This document shows, one piece after another, positions 50,294 to 59,834 of a stretch of DNA of 64,000 nucleotides. Positions within the stretch are counted from its first letter, which is position 1, and every line of letters begins with the position of its first letter. A model generated the notes under the pieces. It was not told where the DNA came from, made no database searches, and was given only the letters and a program-made list of their open reading frames with translations. Source of the stretch: Paenibacillus aurantius. GTDB lineage: Bacteria; Bacillota; Bacilli; Paenibacillales; NBRC-103111. The DNA lies in NCBI RefSeq assembly GCF_032268605.1, contig NZ_CP130318.1, positions 5,059,501 through 5,123,500 of the forward strand. Reading direction: 5' to 3'. The translations under genes were made by a program, and so were the position numbers.

Positions 50294-53200
50294 GGCCGTT
50301 CCACCAGGCTGAGAATCAGCTTGGCGCTTTCCGCGCGGGTGGCGCTGCCTTTGGGCGCATACCTGCCTTCGGCCCGGCCGTCAAGAATGCCGGCGACCGA
50401 GGCTTTGGCAATAGCGGCCTGTGCCCAGCCGCTGATCTCCGCTTTGTCCCCGAAAGGCAGAACCCCTTCCGCAAGCGCGCGTCCCTGCTTCTTCTCCAGC
50501 GCCCTTACCGTCATAACTGCCAACTCCTCCCGGGAGATGGACCGGTTCGGATCGAATGCCAAAGCGCTGACTCCTTCGATCAGGCCCGCTCCGTAGGCGG
50601 CCAGCACGGGTTCCGCAAACCAGTCTTCTCTTCTCACATCCGAGAAAGGAAGCTTGGAAGCCGGGTCCGCCTTAAGGCCTAGGGCCCGGACGAGCAGGGC
50701 GGCAAATTCCGCCCGGGTGACCTGCTGCTCCGGTGCAAACCGGTCGTCCGTCACACCCTGAACAATTTCTTGGAAGGATAGCTGCTGAATCATCGGGAAG
50801 GCCCAATGAGCCGCAGGAACATCCTTGTAGGTTTTGGTGTATTCGTAGACTCCGTACGTGCTGAAATGACTCAGTTCAGCCGTATAGGCCCCGTCCTTGT
50901 AGGTGCCCCCAATCCGCTCGAAGCGTCCGTCGGCATCGATGTAATAGATGCCCGCAAGCTTCGGACTGTCCGTTAAATCAGCCGGGAGGGTGATCGTAAC
51001 CGGCGTGGAGAATTGGGACAGCCGGTAGGCTTTCCCGTCCTTCGACACGGCTTCGATCGTCAGCTCATAGGTGCTTCCGGACGGCTTAAGTCCGGGCTTG
51101 GAAGCGGACTCCACCGGTTTAACCTGCACTTCCAGGCTGGCGGAATCCAGCTCCCCTGCCGGAAGCAGAGAGGCCGCCGAGGCGAGGACAGACGCCGGAA
51201 GGGTGAGCTTCAGCTCTCCTTTGGCCAAGGTAAGCGAGCCGTGCTCTCCGATCGATTCGACAGCACGGGCCGGAAGGGAAACCCCAACCTTACCCTCTGG
51301 CAAGGCGATCATCGGTTTACCTTCCGCTTGCTTGAGCTCCTCCGGCTTCACCGTATGAAGATTCGGCTTGCCGCTGCCCTCGCCGGTCCCTCCGCCGTTT
51401 CCATTGCCGTTGCTGCTGCCATTCCCACTACCGTTGCCGTTGCTGCCGTTATTACCGTTATTGCCGTTGTTGCCGTTGTCATTCCCGCCGCCGTTTCCGC
51501 TGCCGGGTTCAAAGGCCTCCGTCGTGAACTCGTAAAGATCCGACCGGGTATACCCGCCAAAATCATCGGCGAGCGTCGTATACCAATGGTACATCTTTGA
51601 CGGCTTGTCCAGATTCCACGGCACTTCGGCGCGTTCGCCGCTCTTGACGTTCTTACGCTCCCCGATAAGCTCGTCCGTGTACACATTCACCCCGATATAA
51701 TCCGTTGCCACCTGCTTCGCAATCGGCTTCAGGTTGATCGGGAGGCTGAACTCCTCCGATTCCGGCTTGTCGTCGAAGTAAATGTAGTCATCCAGCTTCG
51801 GCGAGTAGGTGTTGACGAGCATCTGCTTGTTGTCCATGTCGAATTGCAGAAGGCGCATATAGCCAAGTCCGCCCTCCGGTCCGGACTGGTAGTCCATCAG
51901 CATCTCGATGACGGCGTGTCCGTCCTCCGCATGCTTGACGTTATAGGCGACGCCGTGAATATGGCCGCAGAGCACCAGGAAGACGTTCTGGTTCTTCGCC
52001 ACGAGCTTCTTCCACAGGTCCTCCCCTTGTCCGGCATAGAAGCCGCCCGGGGCGATGTATTCGTGGGTGGCGATAATCGCATTGCGGTCCGGGTACCGCT
52101 TCAGAACATCGTTCGCCCACTGGATCGTCTCATCCGTAATGGACCAGCCCAGATACAGGATAATGAAGTCGTTGCCTTTGGACGAGATCAGGTCGTAGTG
52201 GTCACGGTTGTTGTTCAAGTCTCCGCCGTACCAAGGGTTGTTCTCGAAGCGCTGGCGGCCGAAATGGTCCCAATATTCGTTGTAGCGGGCCTCGACATGG
52301 TTCACGTCATGGTTCCCGGCTACGACCCCGTAAGGAACACGGGCATCGTCCAGCACCTTCATCGCCGCATCGGCGGCATCCCACTGCTCCGGCACATCAT
52401 AGTTGTCCACGATGTCTCCCGTGTGAACCACATAGTCGATCTTCTTCTCGACATGGTTGTCGGCGATCCATTGGGTCATCGTTTTGTACGTCTGCGGCCA
52501 GCTCTCGGAGTAATACTGGGTATCACTCATCCACGCAAAAGCAAAATCATAATCGTCCGGAGACGGCACCAGATCCTGCACCAGCACGTCGATTTTGCCG
52601 TCCTTGACCATGTCCGCAACGCTTACATTGGCCTTCAGGGTGAAATCCTGCTCCCCTACCCCGGAAGCGGCGGCCTGCCATTTCCCCGTTGTATGATTCC
52701 ACGTGTAGAGCGTGACCTGCCGGTCCGGCTTCGAATGGCCGCGCCACAGCACTTCTACCTGCTCGATCCCCGTCAAATCATCGGCTACCGTGAATTCGAA
52801 GCGCTGGTAAGGGAACTTCTCGTTGTAGTCGGTCGTAAAATACTGCCCGTCCACCGCCTTAACCGAATTCATCGCTTCCTGGCTGAAAGGAACCTCTCCC
52901 GCCGGGGCAAGCTCCAGAGGAGGCTCCCGGTCCGAGCCGTTCGAGAAGGCCTGCTTTGCGGTGTTATCCGTAAAATCATACTGATACGCCTTGTAGAAGC
53001 TTACGTTCAGAGGATCTCCGGTCGGGTCGCTGACCGTTACCCCAAGCTTCGCGTTGCGGTCCACCCCGGTCTCGCCCTGTGCGGGTGCTGGATTCTCGGG
53101 CTGGTAAGGATGCTCCTGCAGCACCGTAAACGGCACCGTCCGGCTGAATTCATTGCCCGCCTTATCCGTTACGATGAATTCAACCTGGTGGGCACCCGGC

Positions 53201-55938
53201 GTGAGCGACAGGTTGGGGGCCGTCATCGGCACCGCGATCTCCTGCCCATCCAGCTTGCCCTTGATCCCGGCCACGCCGGAACGGTCGTCCGAGGCTTCCG
53301 CCGAGAAGGTGATTTCGCCGCGGTAAGCCTTGTTATCCTCAATGGACAGGGAGGTAAACGCCGGCTTGGTGTTGTCCACGATGACGTTCGCTGTGATCTG
53401 CTTCAGTGGAGTCGTCCCGTCCACCTGCAGAGCCACCAGGTGCCCGCCCTCTGCCACCCGGCTCGTATCCCAATCGTAGGACCGGCCGGTCAGCTTGGAT
53501 TCCGGGATGGTAAACGTCATGTCCGCGCGCTCCTTGGCCGTCTGGTCGTTGAAAGACCCGTCGCCAAGCGAGATTTTGGTAATCGGTCCGTCGGCATAAG
53601 TGCCGTTCCCGATTTTGATCTTGGTGGACTCCACCGGGATGACCGTCCCGTCAGGAAGCACCAGGCGGACGTTCTGAATGCTGAAATCATCGTTGTTGTC
53701 CGTCGTATCGAGAGGATCCACCCGGTTGCCCGAGGAAACGGAGAAGACATTGGCGCCCGCCTTTAGCTCCTCTGCCGGAATATCGACCGTCACCAGCCGG
53801 TTGCCGGTGATGCTCTCATCGAATACCTTCAGCACCTTGTTCCCGGCGAGAACACCGTTCTTGTAGCCTTTGTTGAAGCCGTCCACTTCCATGACGAAGG
53901 TAGCGGAACGGACCATCTTGTCCACCGCGGGCACTTGGACCCCATCGATCCAGAGGCTGGTCGCTTCATTCTCATCGCTGCTCGCCCCGAGCAGGTTACG
54001 GGTTCCCGACAGGAAGTCCCCGTCCTTAACATTCAAGGTTAGCGGATCCACTTCTTCGTGCTGAATGGTGATCGAATAAGGCTTGCCGCCATTTTGAGCC
54101 TGGCTGGATATCATATTCCGCCCGTCGGTGGCTTCGAAATAATACTCCAGAGCCTTCGTTTTCAGCAGGTCGTAGAAGGAAATGGTTTTGGCCGTATAAT
54201 TCCCTTCCGCGTCCCTCTCCAGGTTCTCCCCTTGGTAGGTGTCCTCTTCCTTCGCTTTATGGTAGAACGTGACCCGCTTGATGCTGCTGTCATCCGTTAC
54301 CCCTGCCTTCAAGATAATATCCACGGGAGGAGTCATGGCAAAAGGCGGGGTGTGTGAAATCACCGGAGCGGTGGCATCCGCGGACAGAGTTTTCGGCTGG
54401 CCGGGCACTTGGCTCGCGGTTACACTCCCCGGGCTGGCCGTCAGGCCGTAGCCCTGCTTGATCATGACGTTGGTTCCGTCCTTCGGATACTCGTAGCCGA
54501 TCCCTTTCTTGCTGACGGCTTCGTTCATCACTTCTCCGTCATTGTAGGAGGCGCGGCTGATCTCGAGCCCGGTGTCGGTGACGATGGCCAAGGTCCGTTT
54601 GTCCGAATTGATCATCCCATCGTTAGGAGTGGTGCGCATGATCTGGTCTTCCGTGACGGCGGACCCGAAGTTGGCGTTGAAATCAGCCAAGGTTTTGCCC
54701 TGGCTTGCCAGGTTGTTAATCCACAGCACCATGCTGCGCTGCGGAGCCAGCAGCCTGTCCTCATCCAGATCCCAGTCCTTGAAGGTATTATTCGGATAGA
54801 TATATTTCAGTTTATAGTCCTTCAAGTTAACGGGCTGATCCGTCGAGTTATAAACCTCTATGTACTCATAGGTTTGAGCGCTGTCCGGGTTCGGCACGAT
54901 CTCGGTAATAAGCAGGTCGGGCAGCTTGGTGTAATCCAAGGCTTCGAAAATGGAAATGTCAAACGTTTGATCCGCCTGTTCCGGCAGACGGGTGACGTGG
55001 GTGCCGTCCGACGCCTCCAGGTAATACTTCAGAGAAGAAGCTCCCTGGAGAACGGCCTGGGGAATGACGGCGGAATAAGCGGCACCTGTCACACTCATCG
55101 GCACTGACGTATAAGTGTCTTGTTTATCCGTCTCATAATAAAGCGTGACGGAGTCGAGCCGGGTTTCCTCGTAGACGGAGGCGGAAATGGTCAAATCCTG
55201 GACCTCCATGTTAGCAAAGGGCCGGCTGTGCTGGATGACCGGCTCGAAATAATCCTCCGGAAGCTCGATCGGCTGTCCAGGCGTTTGACCGGCCACAAGC
55301 GTTCCCGGTGTCGGCACCTGCTTGGAGGCGAGCTTAGTCATCCGGCTCGTCCCCTCTGCAGGAGGTCCGTAGGTGACGCTCTTGCCGTCCGCATCATCCG
55401 TGCTGTCGTCGGAGGTAGGTCCGTTGTAGCTTGCCGTCGAGATCCGGTTCAGGCCGTGATCCGGGGCGATGGACAAGCTGCGGCCGCCTTTGTTGGCCAT
55501 CCCTCCGGAATGAAAGACCGCCACCTGGGCATCGGTCAGATTCGTTCCATACATAGCGTTAAACTTTTCCAAGTCGTAAGTTATTCCGCCGTTGGTCGCC
55601 GGATCGGTGAGGTTCCACAGAACCATCGTCTTTCCGGGGGCGAGCGGGCGGTCGTCCGCCATATCCCACTCCAGCGGAGTCCGGTTGTCGTAATAATCGT
55701 AAACGACCTTGTAATCCTTCATGTTAACCGTGCGGCTGCTATTGTTGTACACCTCGATAAACTCATAAGCCTCACTCGTCCCGCCTGGAGCCGATTTGGA
55801 GTTGGCAACCAGCTCCGTTATCAACAGATACGGCTGAGCGGCCGAGGCGCTAACCGAGGGGACCGTTCCGGCCAGCGGAAATCCGGTAACCAGAACACTT
55901 AGCGACAGAAACATGCTCAAAATCTTACGCTTGACCAT
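50290..55938 (-). CDS. Giant cell-wall protein: lamin-tail, metallophosphatase and SLH domains
   Basis: This 1882-residue protein has a Sec signal peptide (1-33) and two lamin-tail domains (about 36-175, LLITELVANS; and 335-500, LLITEIVPNPDS), each followed by beta-sandwich segments. A calcineurin-like phosphoesterase follows (about 1130-1340), with SDTQ, HTGDIVDN, GNHDVNH, ATHEY and GHIHG. Next come a Gly/Asn-rich linker (about 1480-1522), a further beta domain, and three SLH repeats (about 1704-1880) for wall anchoring. It probably hydrolyses extracellular phosphodiesters; the substrate is unknown. It starts the two-gene operon with the HupE-like gene. No Tat motif is present, so export is by Sec. 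Confidence 0.93.
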   Translation of the reverse strand: MVKRKILSMFLSLSVLVTGFPLAGTVPSVSASAAQPYLLITELVANSKSAPGGTSEAYEFIEVYNNSSRTVNMKDYKVVYDYYDNRTPLEWDMADDRPLAPGKTMVLWNLTDPATNGGITYDLEKFNAMYGTNLTDAQVAVFHSGGMANKGGRSLSIAPDHGLNRISTASYNGPTSDDSTDDADGKSVTYGPPAEGTSRMTKLASKQVPTPGTLVAGQTPGQPIELPEDYFEPVIQHSRPFANMEVQDLTISASVYEETRLDSVTLYYETDKQDTYTSVPMSVTGAAYSAVIPQAVLQGASSLKYYLEASDGTHVTRLPEQADQTFDISIFEALDYTKLPDLLITEIVPNPDSAQTYEYIEVYNSTDQPVNLKDYKLKYIYPNNTFKDWDLDEDRLLAPQRSMVLWINNLASQGKTLADFNANFGSAVTEDQIMRTTPNDGMINSDKRTLAIVTDTGLEISRASYNDGEVMNEAVSKKGIGYEYPKDGTNVMIKQGYGLTASPGSVTASQVPGQPKTLSADATAPVISHTPPFAMTPPVDIILKAGVTDDSSIKRVTFYHKAKEEDTYQGENLERDAEGNYTAKTISFYDLLKTKALEYYFEATDGRNMISSQAQNGGKPYSITIQHEEVDPLTLNVKDGDFLSGTRNLLGASSDENEATSLWIDGVQVPAVDKMVRSATFVMEVDGFNKGYKNGVLAGNKVLKVFDESITGNRLVTVDIPAEELKAGANVFSVSSGNRVDPLDTTDNNDDFSIQNVRLVLPDGTVIPVESTKIKIGNGTYADGPITKISLGDGSFNDQTAKERADMTFTIPESKLTGRSYDWDTSRVAEGGHLVALQVDGTTPLKQITANVIVDNTKPAFTSLSIEDNKAYRGEITFSAEASDDRSGVAGIKGKLDGQEIAVPMTAPNLSLTPGAHQVEFIVTDKAGNEFSRTVPFTVLQEHPYQPENPAPAQGETGVDRNAKLGVTVSDPTGDPLNVSFYKAYQYDFTDNTAKQAFSNGSDREPPLELAPAGEVPFSQEAMNSVKAVDGQYFTTDYNEKFPYQRFEFTVADDLTGIEQVEVLWRGHSKPDRQVTLYTWNHTTGKWQAAASGVGEQDFTLKANVSVADMVKDGKIDVLVQDLVPSPDDYDFAFAWMSDTQYYSESWPQTYKTMTQWIADNHVEKKIDYVVHTGDIVDNYDVPEQWDAADAAMKVLDDARVPYGVVAGNHDVNHVEARYNEYWDHFGRQRFENNPWYGGDLNNNRDHYDLISSKGNDFIILYLGWSITDETIQWANDVLKRYPDRNAIIATHEYIAPGGFYAGQGEDLWKKLVAKNQNVFLVLCGHIHGVAYNVKHAEDGHAVIEMLMDYQSGPEGGLGYMRLLQFDMDNKQMLVNTYSPKLDDYIYFDDKPESEEFSLPINLKPIAKQVATDYIGVNVYTDELIGERKNVKSGERAEVPWNLDKPSKMYHWYTTLADDFGGYTRSDLYEFTTEAFEPGSGNGGGNDNGNNGNNGNNGSNGNGSGNGSSNGNGNGGGTGEGSGKPNLHTVKPEELKQAEGKPMIALPEGKVGVSLPARAVESIGEHGSLTLAKGELKLTLPASVLASAASLLPAGELDSASLEVQVKPVESASKPGLKPSGSTYELTIEAVSKDGKAYRLSQFSTPVTITLPADLTDSPKLAGIYYIDADGRFERIGGTYKDGAYTAELSHFSTYGVYEYTKTYKDVPAAHWAFPMIQQLSFQEIVQGVTDDRFAPEQQVTRAEFAALLVRALGLKADPASKLPFSDVRREDWFAEPVLAAYGAGLIEGVSALAFDPNRSISREELAVMTVRALEKKQGRALAEGVLPFGDKAEISGWAQAAIAKASVAGILDGRAEGRYAPKGSATRAESAKLILSLVERP

Positions 55939-56065
55939 TATTCACCCTTCCCTTTCTTCCTACTAACCGGTCTCCTTTTCCAGAATTAGAAGACAAGCCT
56001 ATTTGTTAAATTGTAGAAAAGGATTGTATGCGCCGCATTACGGCAGCTTGAAGAATTTGTTAAAA

Positions 56066-56096
56066 TGCGAAAAAACCGGCCTCCGAGGAGACCGGT
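56066..56096 (-). terminator. Terminator of the subunit 3-GMC-tatC-tatA operon
   Basis: On the minus strand, ACCGGTCTCC and GGAGGCCGGT (56075-56096) form a hairpin with one G-U pair, followed by TTTTTTCG. It lies 30 bp after the tatA stop. Confidence 0.8.
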
Positions 56097-56127
56097 CTTC
56101 ACAGGAAGCCTAAGCTTCCCTATTCCC

Positions 56128-56322
56128 CTATTCCCAAGTCTTCTTCTCCGTCTTGCCTTCCTCCAGCGTCGCTTCCTCCACCATTCCTTTGGTGGAATTG
56201 CGGAACTCCCGCAAGGTGTCGCCTACCGCTCTTCCGAGGAGCGGCAGCTTGGACGGCCCGAATACGACGAGGGTGATGAGCAGAATGATCACCAGGCCGG
56301 AAATGCCTATGTTGTTAAACAT
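56128..56322 (-). CDS. tatA: Twin-arginine translocase subunit TatA (second system)
   Basis: This compact 64-residue TatA has one membrane helix (about 7-22), the hinge VVFGPSKLPLLGRAVGDTLREFRNS and a short charged tail. TatC precedes it by 13 bp. The order tatC-tatA here is the reverse of the first system (tatA-tatC), so the two are not simple duplicates. As the last gene of the dehydrogenase operon it is probably dedicated to exporting that enzyme. Confidence 0.95.
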   Translation of the reverse strand: MFNNIGISGLVIILLITLVVFGPSKLPLLGRAVGDTLREFRNSTKGMVEEATLEEGKTEKKTWE

Positions 56323-56335
56323 GGTTTACCTCCTT

Positions 56336-57064
56336 TCATGGAGTGGGGACAGCCGACAAACGGCGGCGGTAGTACCTTCCCGCCACGGCCGTACTAACCT
56401 CAAACAGCAGAATAAGCGGAATGGTCACGGACAGATGGGAAACGAAATCCGGCGGCGAAATGCAGGTGCCGAGCACGGCCAGTCCCACGTAAGCATATTT
56501 GCGTGTAGCCTTCAGCCGCTCGGGCGTCAGCAGCCCGAGCCGGGTCAGGAAGAGCACCACAAGCGGCATCTCGAAGGCAAAGCCGAGCGGGACCACCGTG
56601 TGGAACAGGAACGTGAAGTATTTGTCGATCCCGTACGTTTCCACCGCTCCGATGCTGCCGTTCAGCTTCTTCATGAAGCCGACCATCATGGGAAACGCCA
56701 CGAGGTAGCTGAACGTAAGTCCAATCCCGAACAGCACGAACGAGGCGGGCACGTACAGGAGCGTTCCCCTGGCTTCTTCTTCCGTGAGACCCGGCCGGAC
56801 AAAATGCCAGACCTGGTACATAAGCACCGGGAGGGTAAACAAAGCCGCAAAGACAAACGCGCATTTCATATAGATGGCCAGTCCGTCGGTAAAGCCGAAC
56901 ACGTTCCACTCGATGGGAACCGCGGCAGGCTGCGATTGGATGTACCGCAGCAGATGGGGCGAGACATACAGTCCCGCCACCAGCATCAGCAGGAACCACG
57001 CCGCGGCAATGAGCAGCCTCCGCCGGAGCTCGGTTAGATGCCCCACCATCTCCTTCGCTTCCAT
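56336..57064 (-). CDS. tatC: Sec-independent translocase TatC (second system)
   Basis: This 242-residue, six-helix protein begins MVGHLTELRRRLLIAAAWF and has FVRPGLTEEEARGTL and FAFEMPLVVLFLTRLGLLTPERLKATRKYAYV, all TatC signatures. It follows the GMC gene by 17 bp. It is clearly diverged from the 251-residue TatC at 1161-1916. Two TatA-TatC pairs with separate cargoes are known in B. subtilis (TatAdCd with PhoD, TatAyCy with EfeB/YwbN), which supports a cargo-specific role. Confidence 0.96.
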   Translation of the reverse strand: MEAKEMVGHLTELRRRLLIAAAWFLLMLVAGLYVSPHLLRYIQSQPAAVPIEWNVFGFTDGLAIYMKCAFVFAALFTLPVLMYQVWHFVRPGLTEEEARGTLLYVPASFVLFGIGLTFSYLVAFPMMVGFMKKLNGSIGAVETYGIDKYFTFLFHTVVPLGFAFEMPLVVLFLTRLGLLTPERLKATRKYAYVGLAVLGTCISPPDFVSHLSVTIPLILLFEVSTAVAGRYYRRRLSAVPTP

Positions 57065-57081
57065 GCTGCATCCCTCCGTTT

Positions 57082-58806
57082 CTAGACGAGCGAGCCTCCG
57101 CCTTTTTTCAAATACTGGAGAAGACCATCGGCCGCCCGGTACGCGAGCGCTCCCACCGTCCCCGTCGGGTTGTATCCGCTGTTGTGCGGGAAAGCCGAAG
57201 CTCCGACCACGAAGACATTATCCGCATCCCACATCTGCAGGTAGCTGTTTACCGCCGAAGTGCCCGGATCGGCTCCCATGATGACCCCGCCCGTATTGTG
57301 AGTGGACTGGTACGGGACGATGTTGTAGGTCGTGATGACATTGGCCGTTTCCTGCTTGGTCGGCTTCATTTCCTTCATGATCGCACTGGTTTTGGTAGCC
57401 ATGAACTTAACCAATTCCTTGTCCTGGTCCTCAAAGTCGTATGTCAGGCGAAGCAGCGGCAGACCGTATACATCCTTGTAAGTAGGATCCAGGTCCAGAT
57501 AATGATGCCTCCACGCCATGTTCGACCCTTGGGTCGCTACAACGAGATTGCGGTTCGCGTACTTGATGGACGCCTGCTTGAAAGCTTTGCCCCATTTGGG
57601 CGTTCCATTCGGAGTCGGGTTATTGGCGATGGGTCTCATGCCCGTCTGGGTGATCCGAATGTTCGCCCCATGGAGGAAATTCAAGCTCCCATGGTCAAAG
57701 TTATCCCCGTTGAAATCGTCAATGGCGCTGCCCAGGGCACCCGCTCCCATGTACAGGTTAAATTCTTTGTCGTCATAGTAGCCGACCGTCTGGCCGCCGA
57801 CAATCTGGTAGGCGTAGTTCTTGCCGATGACCCCGGTACCGGCCTGCGGGTCGTAGGGTTTGCCGAGCTTGGAGGTCAGCAGCAGTCTCACGTTATTAAA
57901 GACATAGCTCGTCAGAACGACCACGTCCGCAGGCTGCTCGAATTCCTCCCCGGTCATCGTGTTGACATACACGACGCCGGTCGCCTTGCTCCCGGTGTGC
58001 AGCACCCGGATTACGTTCGAGAACGTACGAACCTCCAGATTCCCGGTCTTCTGGGCGACGGGCAGCACGGTAACGACCGGGTCCGCCTTCGCTCCGTATT
58101 CACAGCCGAAGCGTTCGCAGAACCCGCAGTACTGGCAGGCCGCCCGGGAGATGCCGTCCGAGTTCGTGTAGGCGTCCGCCAGATTGGCGGAAGGGATCAC
58201 ATAAGGGTGAAACCCGAGCTTTTTCGAGGCGTCCTCGAACATTTTCATCATCGGCGACTTCTTCATCGGACCAACCGGGAAAGGGGCGGAGCGCTTACCC
58301 ACCATCGGATTCTGTTCCTTCTCACCGGAAATGCCCGCCATTTTCTCAAACTTATCGAAATAAGGCTCCAGCTGGTCATAGGTTATGCCCCAGTCCTGCA
58401 GCTGCATCCCGTCCGGGATCTTCTTCTTGCCGTAGCGCTCCACCGTCTTCGAGTAGATCTCGAAATCATACGGGAGGAAGCGGAAATTTTGCCCGTTCCA
58501 GTGAATTCCTGCGCCTCCAAGCCCGTCTCCCATCAGGAAAGAACCGTAAGACCTCATCGGCAGCGATTTCACTTTCTCAGTGTTACGGAACGTGATGGTT
58601 TCCCGGGAAAGGTCCTGCATCATTTCATACCGCTGAGCATAGCGAAGCTCATCGTGAACCATGAAATAGTCCTGGGTGCTGCGGTTTTTGCCGCGCTCCA
58701 GGCCGACGACCTTCGTTCCCGCCTTCGTCAGCTCCGACGCGATAATCGTTCCCGCCCAGCCCATCCCGACGATGACGACCGGAACCTTGGGCAATTTGGT
58801 AGCCAT
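57082..58806 (-). CDS. GMC-family flavoprotein oxidoreductase (gluconate 2-dehydrogenase large-subunit type)
   Basis: This 574-residue protein has the FAD-binding VVIVGMGWAGTIIASEL (about 10-25) and LMGDGLGGAGIHWNG, and the GMC C-terminal domain with HNTGGVIMG, VVGASAFPHNSGYNPTGTVGALAYRAADGL. A Cys cluster at residues 224, 227, 230 and 235 (CQYCGFCERFGC) occurs where FAD-dependent glucose and fructose dehydrogenases bind a 3Fe-4S cluster; that ligation is inferred. It has no signal peptide, so it probably leaves the cell bound to the Tat-signalled subunit 3 encoded just upstream. The substrate (sugar, sugar acid or alcohol) is unknown. Confidence 0.9.
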   Translation of the reverse strand: MATKLPKVPVVIVGMGWAGTIIASELTKAGTKVVGLERGKNRSTQDYFMVHDELRYAQRYEMMQDLSRETITFRNTEKVKSLPMRSYGSFLMGDGLGGAGIHWNGQNFRFLPYDFEIYSKTVERYGKKKIPDGMQLQDWGITYDQLEPYFDKFEKMAGISGEKEQNPMVGKRSAPFPVGPMKKSPMMKMFEDASKKLGFHPYVIPSANLADAYTNSDGISRAACQYCGFCERFGCEYGAKADPVVTVLPVAQKTGNLEVRTFSNVIRVLHTGSKATGVVYVNTMTGEEFEQPADVVVLTSYVFNNVRLLLTSKLGKPYDPQAGTGVIGKNYAYQIVGGQTVGYYDDKEFNLYMGAGALGSAIDDFNGDNFDHGSLNFLHGANIRITQTGMRPIANNPTPNGTPKWGKAFKQASIKYANRNLVVATQGSNMAWRHHYLDLDPTYKDVYGLPLLRLTYDFEDQDKELVKFMATKTSAIMKEMKPTKQETANVITTYNIVPYQSTHNTGGVIMGADPGTSAVNSYLQMWDADNVFVVGASAFPHNSGYNPTGTVGALAYRAADGLLQYLKKGGGSLV

Positions 58807-58837
58807 GGGTTATCCCTCCTTAAATTCTCCTTAACGG

Positions 58838-59641
58838 TTAATGTCCCATATGATCATGCAGACTGGCGGGATCCATCTTGATGAAGCCATCCTTCTCGAT
58901 CTTGTCGATGTAAGCCATCTGGTCTCCCGGATAGCCCTTCATCTTCCAGCCCCCCATGCCCTTATTTCCGCCGTACAGCGGATCCGCATAAGCTCCCTCA
59001 ATCGTAAGCGACCGGAACAGGTTGAAGAACAGGCTGCCCGGCACATCCTTCAGCAGCACCCCTTGTCCCTTCTCAAAGGCTGTCAGCACCTCATCCTGCT
59101 GATCTTCCTTCAGCTCCGGAAAGTTCACGGAATATTTCTTCTGGCTGTACTCGTTCAGAGCCTCGAGCCCCATGGTGATCAGCTCATGCCGCTTAAAGCT
59201 CGCCTGATAGCCCTGGGTGGCTTCCGCCTTGGAGAAGGGACCCATCATGTAGTCCTTCCCGTTCATGCCGTACTGCCCGGCCATCTGGTGGTCGATGAAA
59301 TAGGCGACGCCGAGTTCCTTGGCGCCCGGTCCCAGATCATCCTTCGGGAATATGCGCTCCGCGGCCGCTTCCGCAATCCGGAACTGATCCTGGGTGAAGA
59401 ACATTAACGCCTGGTTGAAGTCTTTGGCCGGAGCGGGTGCCGCTCCGCCGCCTCCCCCTTGCTGGGGCTTGTTCTTTCGGCCGATAGCGTTCCCGATAAG
59501 CCCCCCGATGACCCCGCCTGCCACCACTCCACCTACCGCAGCCCCTGAAACTTTCAGGAAGCTTCGACGGGATTCATCGGGCGGCCGCCGGGGGGAGTCT
59601 CCCGGTGTCCCTCCGGTAGGTTCTTTTGTTTCGTCAGCCAT
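58838..59641 (-). CDS. Gluconate 2-dehydrogenase subunit 3-family protein with Tat signal
   Basis: This 267-residue protein has a complete twin-arginine motif SRRSFLK at residues 24-30, followed by a hydrophobic Gly/Ala/Val-rich helix (about 31-52). The following domain, with FNQALMFFTQDQFRIAEAAAERIFPKDDLGPGAKELGVAYFID, matches the gluconate 2-dehydrogenase subunit 3 family, the small chaperone-like partner of GMC dehydrogenases. It is the first gene of the operon subunit 3-GMC-tatC-tatA and divergent from the cytochrome c gene. It probably carries the GMC subunit through Tat. Confidence 0.92.
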   Translation of the reverse strand: MADETKEPTGGTPGDSPRRPPDESRRSFLKVSGAAVGGVVAGGVIGGLIGNAIGRKNKPQQGGGGGAAPAPAKDFNQALMFFTQDQFRIAEAAAERIFPKDDLGPGAKELGVAYFIDHQMAGQYGMNGKDYMMGPFSKAEATQGYQASFKRHELITMGLEALNEYSQKKYSVNFPELKEDQQDEVLTAFEKGQGVLLKDVPGSLFFNLFRSLTIEGAYADPLYGGNKGMGGWKMKGYPGDQMAYIDKIEKDGFIKMDPASLHDHMGH

Positions 59642-59834
59642 GCCTGGACCTCCTCGCTGGATGGTAATGCCTTTGGAGGAATTATGCCCGGGAATGTTTT
59701 CTTTATCCGTTATTTTTTATATGGTTGAAAGGCCTCTCCGGAGGGTAAGGGATGAATGATACGACAAAAAGAGGATAAGCTAACCGAAGCTCTAAGAACT
59801 TAGCCATCTTAACTGGCAAGGAGGTTAATCATTC

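Noticed and set aside
50290-55938. Tat cargo of the neighbouring TatC-TatA pair
   Set aside because: B. subtilis TatAdCd exports a phosphodiesterase (PhoD), which made this tempting, but the signal peptide starts MVKRKILSMFL with no twin-arginine motif and looks like a Sec signal.
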